DNA of 38,009 bases from positions 1-38,009 of the forward strand of contig JAEWGX010000019.1 of the NCBI GenBank assembly GCA_023388075.1, read 5' to 3'. Made by a program: the position numbers and the translations under genes. Source of the DNA: Pseudomonadota bacterium (GTDB lineage: Bacteria > Pseudomonadota > Gammaproteobacteria > Burkholderiales > Burkholderiaceae_E). Of the stretch, positions 35,509 to 38,009 are shown piece by piece. The stretch's first letter is position 1; the number at the start of each line of letters is the position of its first letter. The notes below the pieces were generated by a model that was given only the letters and a program-made list of their open reading frames with translations, was not told the origin of the DNA and did not search any database.

Positions 35509-38009
35509 GTGCCCGAATCCGACCAGGCCGCCGCGCCTAGTTCCTCCGCCTCGCCGACGCCGACTCCACCAGCGGCGCCCGCAGCGCCCCGGTCCGGCGC
35601 CGCGCCGCGCCCCTGGTGGCAGCGGCTGGCCCGCTGGCTCGCGGTCGCGGTCGGCGTCTGGCTGCTGCTCTGCGGCCTCGCCGCGATCGCCGTCCCGCTC
35701 GTGCTGGAGCGGTTTGTCCTGCCCCGTGCAGGCGAGACGCTGGGCCGCGCAGTGACCGCCGAGCGGCTGCGCTTCAACCCGTTCAGGCTGGTGCTGGACG
35801 CCACCGGCCTGCGCGTGGCCGGGCCGGACGGATCCGCCGAGGACTTCGTCACGGTCGAGGCGCTCCACGCGGACCTCTCCATCGCGAGCTTGCGACACCT
35901 GGCTCCGGTGCTGGAAGCGCTTCGAATCGAATCGCCGCAGGCCCGCATCGCCCGCACCGGCCCGGCACGGTTCGACTTCGACGACATCGTCGAACGATTG
36001 CGGGCGCGCTCCGCCGAAGCGGCGCCCTCGGACGACGAGGAACCCGCGCGATTCGAGCTGCGCGGGCTCGAGATCGTCGACGGCCTCGTCCAGGTGGACG
36101 ACCAGGTGCTGGACGAGCAGCATCGGATCACGGACGTTTCGCTCCTTGTCCCCGTCGTCTCCAACCTCGATCCGTCCACGCCGCGGGCCGTGGAGCCCCG
36201 CCTCGGGGCCACGCTGAACGGCAGCCCGGTCGAGCTGGACGGACGTGCGTTGCCGTTCGGCGATGCGCCCGAAGCCGCCCTGCGGCTCTCGCTGGGCGGT
36301 CTCGAGATCGGCAGGTACCTGCGGCTCGCTCCGGTGCCGCTCGCCTTCACCATGCCATCGGGCCGGCTCGACAGCCGGCTCGAGATCGAGTTCACGCGCG
36401 CCGGCGGCAGCGACACGCTGGGCATCTCCGGGGCCGCCCGGTTGGAGGAGCTCCAGGTGGATGCCGGTGAAGGCGGCACGCTGGTGCGGATCCAGGCCGT
36501 CGACGTGGAGCTGGAGCGGCTGGAGCCGCTCGCTTCGCGCTATCGGATCGGTACGGTGCGCCTGCAGTCGCCGGACGTGACGATAGAGCGGCATGCCGAC
36601 GGCAGCTTTCCGATCGTACGCGCGTTCACGCCGGGGAAGCCGGCCCCGGCCGCGCAGGAGTCGCCCCTGCCCGGCGAGGGGCAGGCCCGCTCGGCGGACG
36701 AACCGCTCGCCTGGAGCATGGGCCGGCTCCGGGTGGAGGACGGTCGCGTCGCGTACGGTGACGCGACCGTCTCGCCGGCGATCTCGCTGGTGCAGTCCGC
36801 GATCGCGATCGAGGTGGGCGAGGTCGGCAACCGCCAGGCCGAGCCGGCGCCGGCGTCGCTCTCGCTGGTCCAAGGGACGGATTCGCGGCTCGACTGGAAA
36901 GGCGAGCTGGACCTCGCGAAGTCGCGCGCTGCCGGCCAGCTGCAAGCCTCGGTCGAGAGCATGGCACCCTACGCGCCCTGGTTCGCCGACGCGCTGCCGG
37001 CCACCCTGGCTAGCGGCGAGATCGGGCTGGAGGGACGGCTCGAGCTCGAATGGGCCGGCGAATTCGCTTTGGAGGCGAGCGATACCAGCGCACGTGTGGT
37101 GGACGCGAGCCTGCGTTTTCCGGATGCCGGGGCGCCGGCCGTGACGCTGCGCCGGCTCGCCGCGGAAGGCGCAGCCCTGTCGCTTGCCGGCCGCCGTCTT
37201 TCCATCGGACAGCTGACGGTAGCCGGCGCCAACGTGGATCTGCTGCGCGATGTCGCCGGCACGCTGAACCTCGCGGCGCTGGCCGGCGGCGGAACCGACG
37301 GCAGCGGCGGGGGTGGTGGCGCTGCTGACCGCGACGCCCTCCCTGGTACTGCGGCCGGAAAAGCGGAGCGCGATCCGGGGAATGCAGCCGATGGCGGCAC
37401 GTCGCCCTGGTCGGTGGACGTGGAGCGCGTGGTGCTCGAGGACAATGCGGTGCGCTTCCGGGATCTCGGCGCGGCGAAGCCGGTGGACGTCCCGGTTTCC
37501 GGAATCGAGGGCACCATCGGCAAGCTGGGAACCGACCTCTCCACCGAGTCCCCGCTCGAGCTGCGGGCGCGGATCGGATCGACGGGCGAGCTGGCGCTGC
37601 GCGGTGCGGTGGTGGCGGCGCCGTTGTCCGCCCGGCTTTCGGTGGAGCTGCAACGCTTCGCGTTGCCGCTGGTCGATCCTTACGTCGCCGAGTTCGTGAC
37701 GCTCGGGCTGGACGAAGGCACCGCCGGCACGCGGGGCGACCTGGAGCTGGCCGGTGACCGGGTCCGCTTCCGCGGACGGCTCCAGGTCGACGGCCTGCGT
37801 TCCCGGGAGCGCACGACGTCGACCGATACGGTCCGCTGGGGCCGGCTGCTGGTGGACGGTATCGACCTCGACGTGAGCACGGAGACGATGGGCGCAGGCG
37901 ACCGGATCGACCTGGGCAGCGTGACCCTCAGCGACTTCTTCGCCAGGATCCTTCTCACCGAGGATGGGCGCTTCAACCTGCAGGACATCTTCGTCACCGA
38001 GGCGTCCGA
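35509..38009 (+). CDS. AsmA-like / DUF748 domain protein, 3' end outside the window
   Basis: An open frame of 833 codons from GTG 35509 that runs off the window. The N-terminus is a Ser/Pro/Ala-rich cytoplasmic tail (about 1-35), then one membrane segment (about 44-66, WLAVAVGVWLLLCGLAAIAVPLVL). A long periplasmic part follows with repeated beta-rich DUF748/AsmA units: FNPFRLVLDATGLRVAGPDG, LRHLAPVLEALRIESPQARIART, and later VRLQSPDVTIERHADGSFPIV and LEIGRYLRL. Proteins of this type are thought to bridge the envelope and move lipids, or to affect outer-membrane assembly. A Gly/Ala/Asp-rich linker of about 40 residues lies near residue 600. No strong ribosome-binding site precedes the GTG. Confidence 0.88.
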   Translation, partial: MPESDQAAAPSSSASPTPTPPAAPAAPRSGAAPRPWWQRLARWLAVAVGVWLLLCGLAAIAVPLVLERFVLPRAGETLGRAVTAERLRFNPFRLVLDATGLRVAGPDGSAEDFVTVEALHADLSIASLRHLAPVLEALRIESPQARIARTGPARFDFDDIVERLRARSAEAAPSDDEEPARFELRGLEIVDGLVQVDDQVLDEQHRITDVSLLVPVVSNLDPSTPRAVEPRLGATLNGSPVELDGRALPFGDAPEAALRLSLGGLEIGRYLRLAPVPLAFTMPSGRLDSRLEIEFTRAGGSDTLGISGAARLEELQVDAGEGGTLVRIQAVDVELERLEPLASRYRIGTVRLQSPDVTIERHADGSFPIVRAFTPGKPAPAAQESPLPGEGQARSADEPLAWSMGRLRVEDGRVAYGDATVSPAISLVQSAIAIEVGEVGNRQAEPAPASLSLVQGTDSRLDWKGELDLAKSRAAGQLQASVESMAPYAPWFADALPATLASGEIGLEGRLELEWAGEFALEASDTSARVVDASLRFPDAGAPAVTLRRLAAEGAALSLAGRRLSIGQLTVAGANVDLLRDVAGTLNLAALAGGGTDGSGGGGGAADRDALPGTAAGKAERDPGNAADGGTSPWSVDVERVVLEDNAVRFRDLGAAKPVDVPVSGIEGTIGKLGTDLSTESPLELRARIGSTGELALRGAVVAAPLSARLSVELQRFALPLVDPYVAEFVTLGLDEGTAGTRGDLELAGDRVRFRGRLQVDGLRSRERTTSTDTVRWGRLLVDGIDLDVSTETMGAGDRIDLGSVTLSDFFARILLTEDGRFNLQDIFVTEAS

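Noticed and set aside
34668..35540. Plus-strand frames across tadA
   Set aside because: tadA on the minus strand has all zinc-site residues; the opposite frames show biased, motif-free sequence.
1..38009. CRISPR arrays, tRNA or rRNA genes, prophage modules
   Set aside because: No regularly spaced repeats, clover-leaf-like segments, or phage structural or lysis genes were recognised on reading both strands.

Overview
The window looks like chromosomal DNA of a GC-rich betaproteobacterium, most likely of the order Burkholderiales. This rests on the strong G/C bias at third codon positions, on the gene orders ygfZ <> mltG-tmk-holB-pilZ-tatD and selO-yciB-bolA-ppiC, and on a LivKHMGF-type transporter operon embedded in a fatty-acid/aromatic-acid CoA gene set. 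The species cannot be fixed from sequence alone. No tRNA, rRNA, CRISPR array, prophage or plasmid replication gene was seen.

Layout. (1) 1-2380 is a short accessory patch: an IS256-family insertion sequence whose right end is missing, abutting the 3'-truncated gene of a protein with a nucleotide-cyclase-like motif pair, then about 500 bp without a convincing gene that carries a short direct repeat and an AT-rich inverted repeat. (2) 2380-8825 holds a soluble hybrid histidine kinase divergent from an ergothioneine pair (egtD-egtB), then an MFS exporter with a C-terminal dimeric alpha/beta-barrel domain that overlaps egtB tail to tail, and a divergent PaaI-type thioesterase. (3) 8869-16584 is mostly core: a lipoprotein of unknown function, then (minus strand) mltG-tmk-holB-pilZ-tatD, with the first four genes joined by 4-bp overlaps, and (plus strand) ygfZ and an NRDE/TANGO2 gene, closed by a convergent YbgC-type thioesterase. 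(4) 16648-31346 is a 13-gene minus-strand catabolic block in transcription order: acyl-CoA ligase, LivK-H-M-G-F uptake system, bifunctional hydratase/3-hydroxyacyl-CoA dehydrogenase, thiolase, SDR, hotdog thioesterase, CurA-like reductase, second SDR, HSL-type esterase. Many of its genes overlap by 1-4 bp. (5) 31501-38009 is core again: selO-yciB-bolA-ppiC on plus, tadA on minus, and the first 833 codons of a large AsmA/DUF748 protein that runs off the window.

How the genes work together. The catabolic block reads as one module: periplasmic capture (LivK), import (LivHM with LivGF), activation to the CoA thioester (ligase), hydration and oxidation (FadB-like), thiolysis (thiolase), with SDRs, a medium-chain enone reductase, a thioesterase and an esterase for side steps. 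It has no acyl-CoA dehydrogenase. That is either supplied elsewhere or not needed because the substrate is already unsaturated or is reduced by the CurA-like enzyme. The egtD-egtB pair would make hercynine and its cysteine sulfoxide adduct; a C-S lyase is not in the window.

Most notable oddities: an arginine replacing the Walker A lysine in LivF; three 24-bp tandem repeats extending the MFS protein, the first of which contains the egtB stop codon; a bolA gene whose homologous N-terminus begins at an AUC preceded by a good ribosome-binding site; a thioesterase with an Ala/Pro-rich insert; and the IS256-truncated cyclase-like gene. I do not see a clearly new multi-gene system. The closest candidates are the catabolic module and the accessory patch at the left edge.
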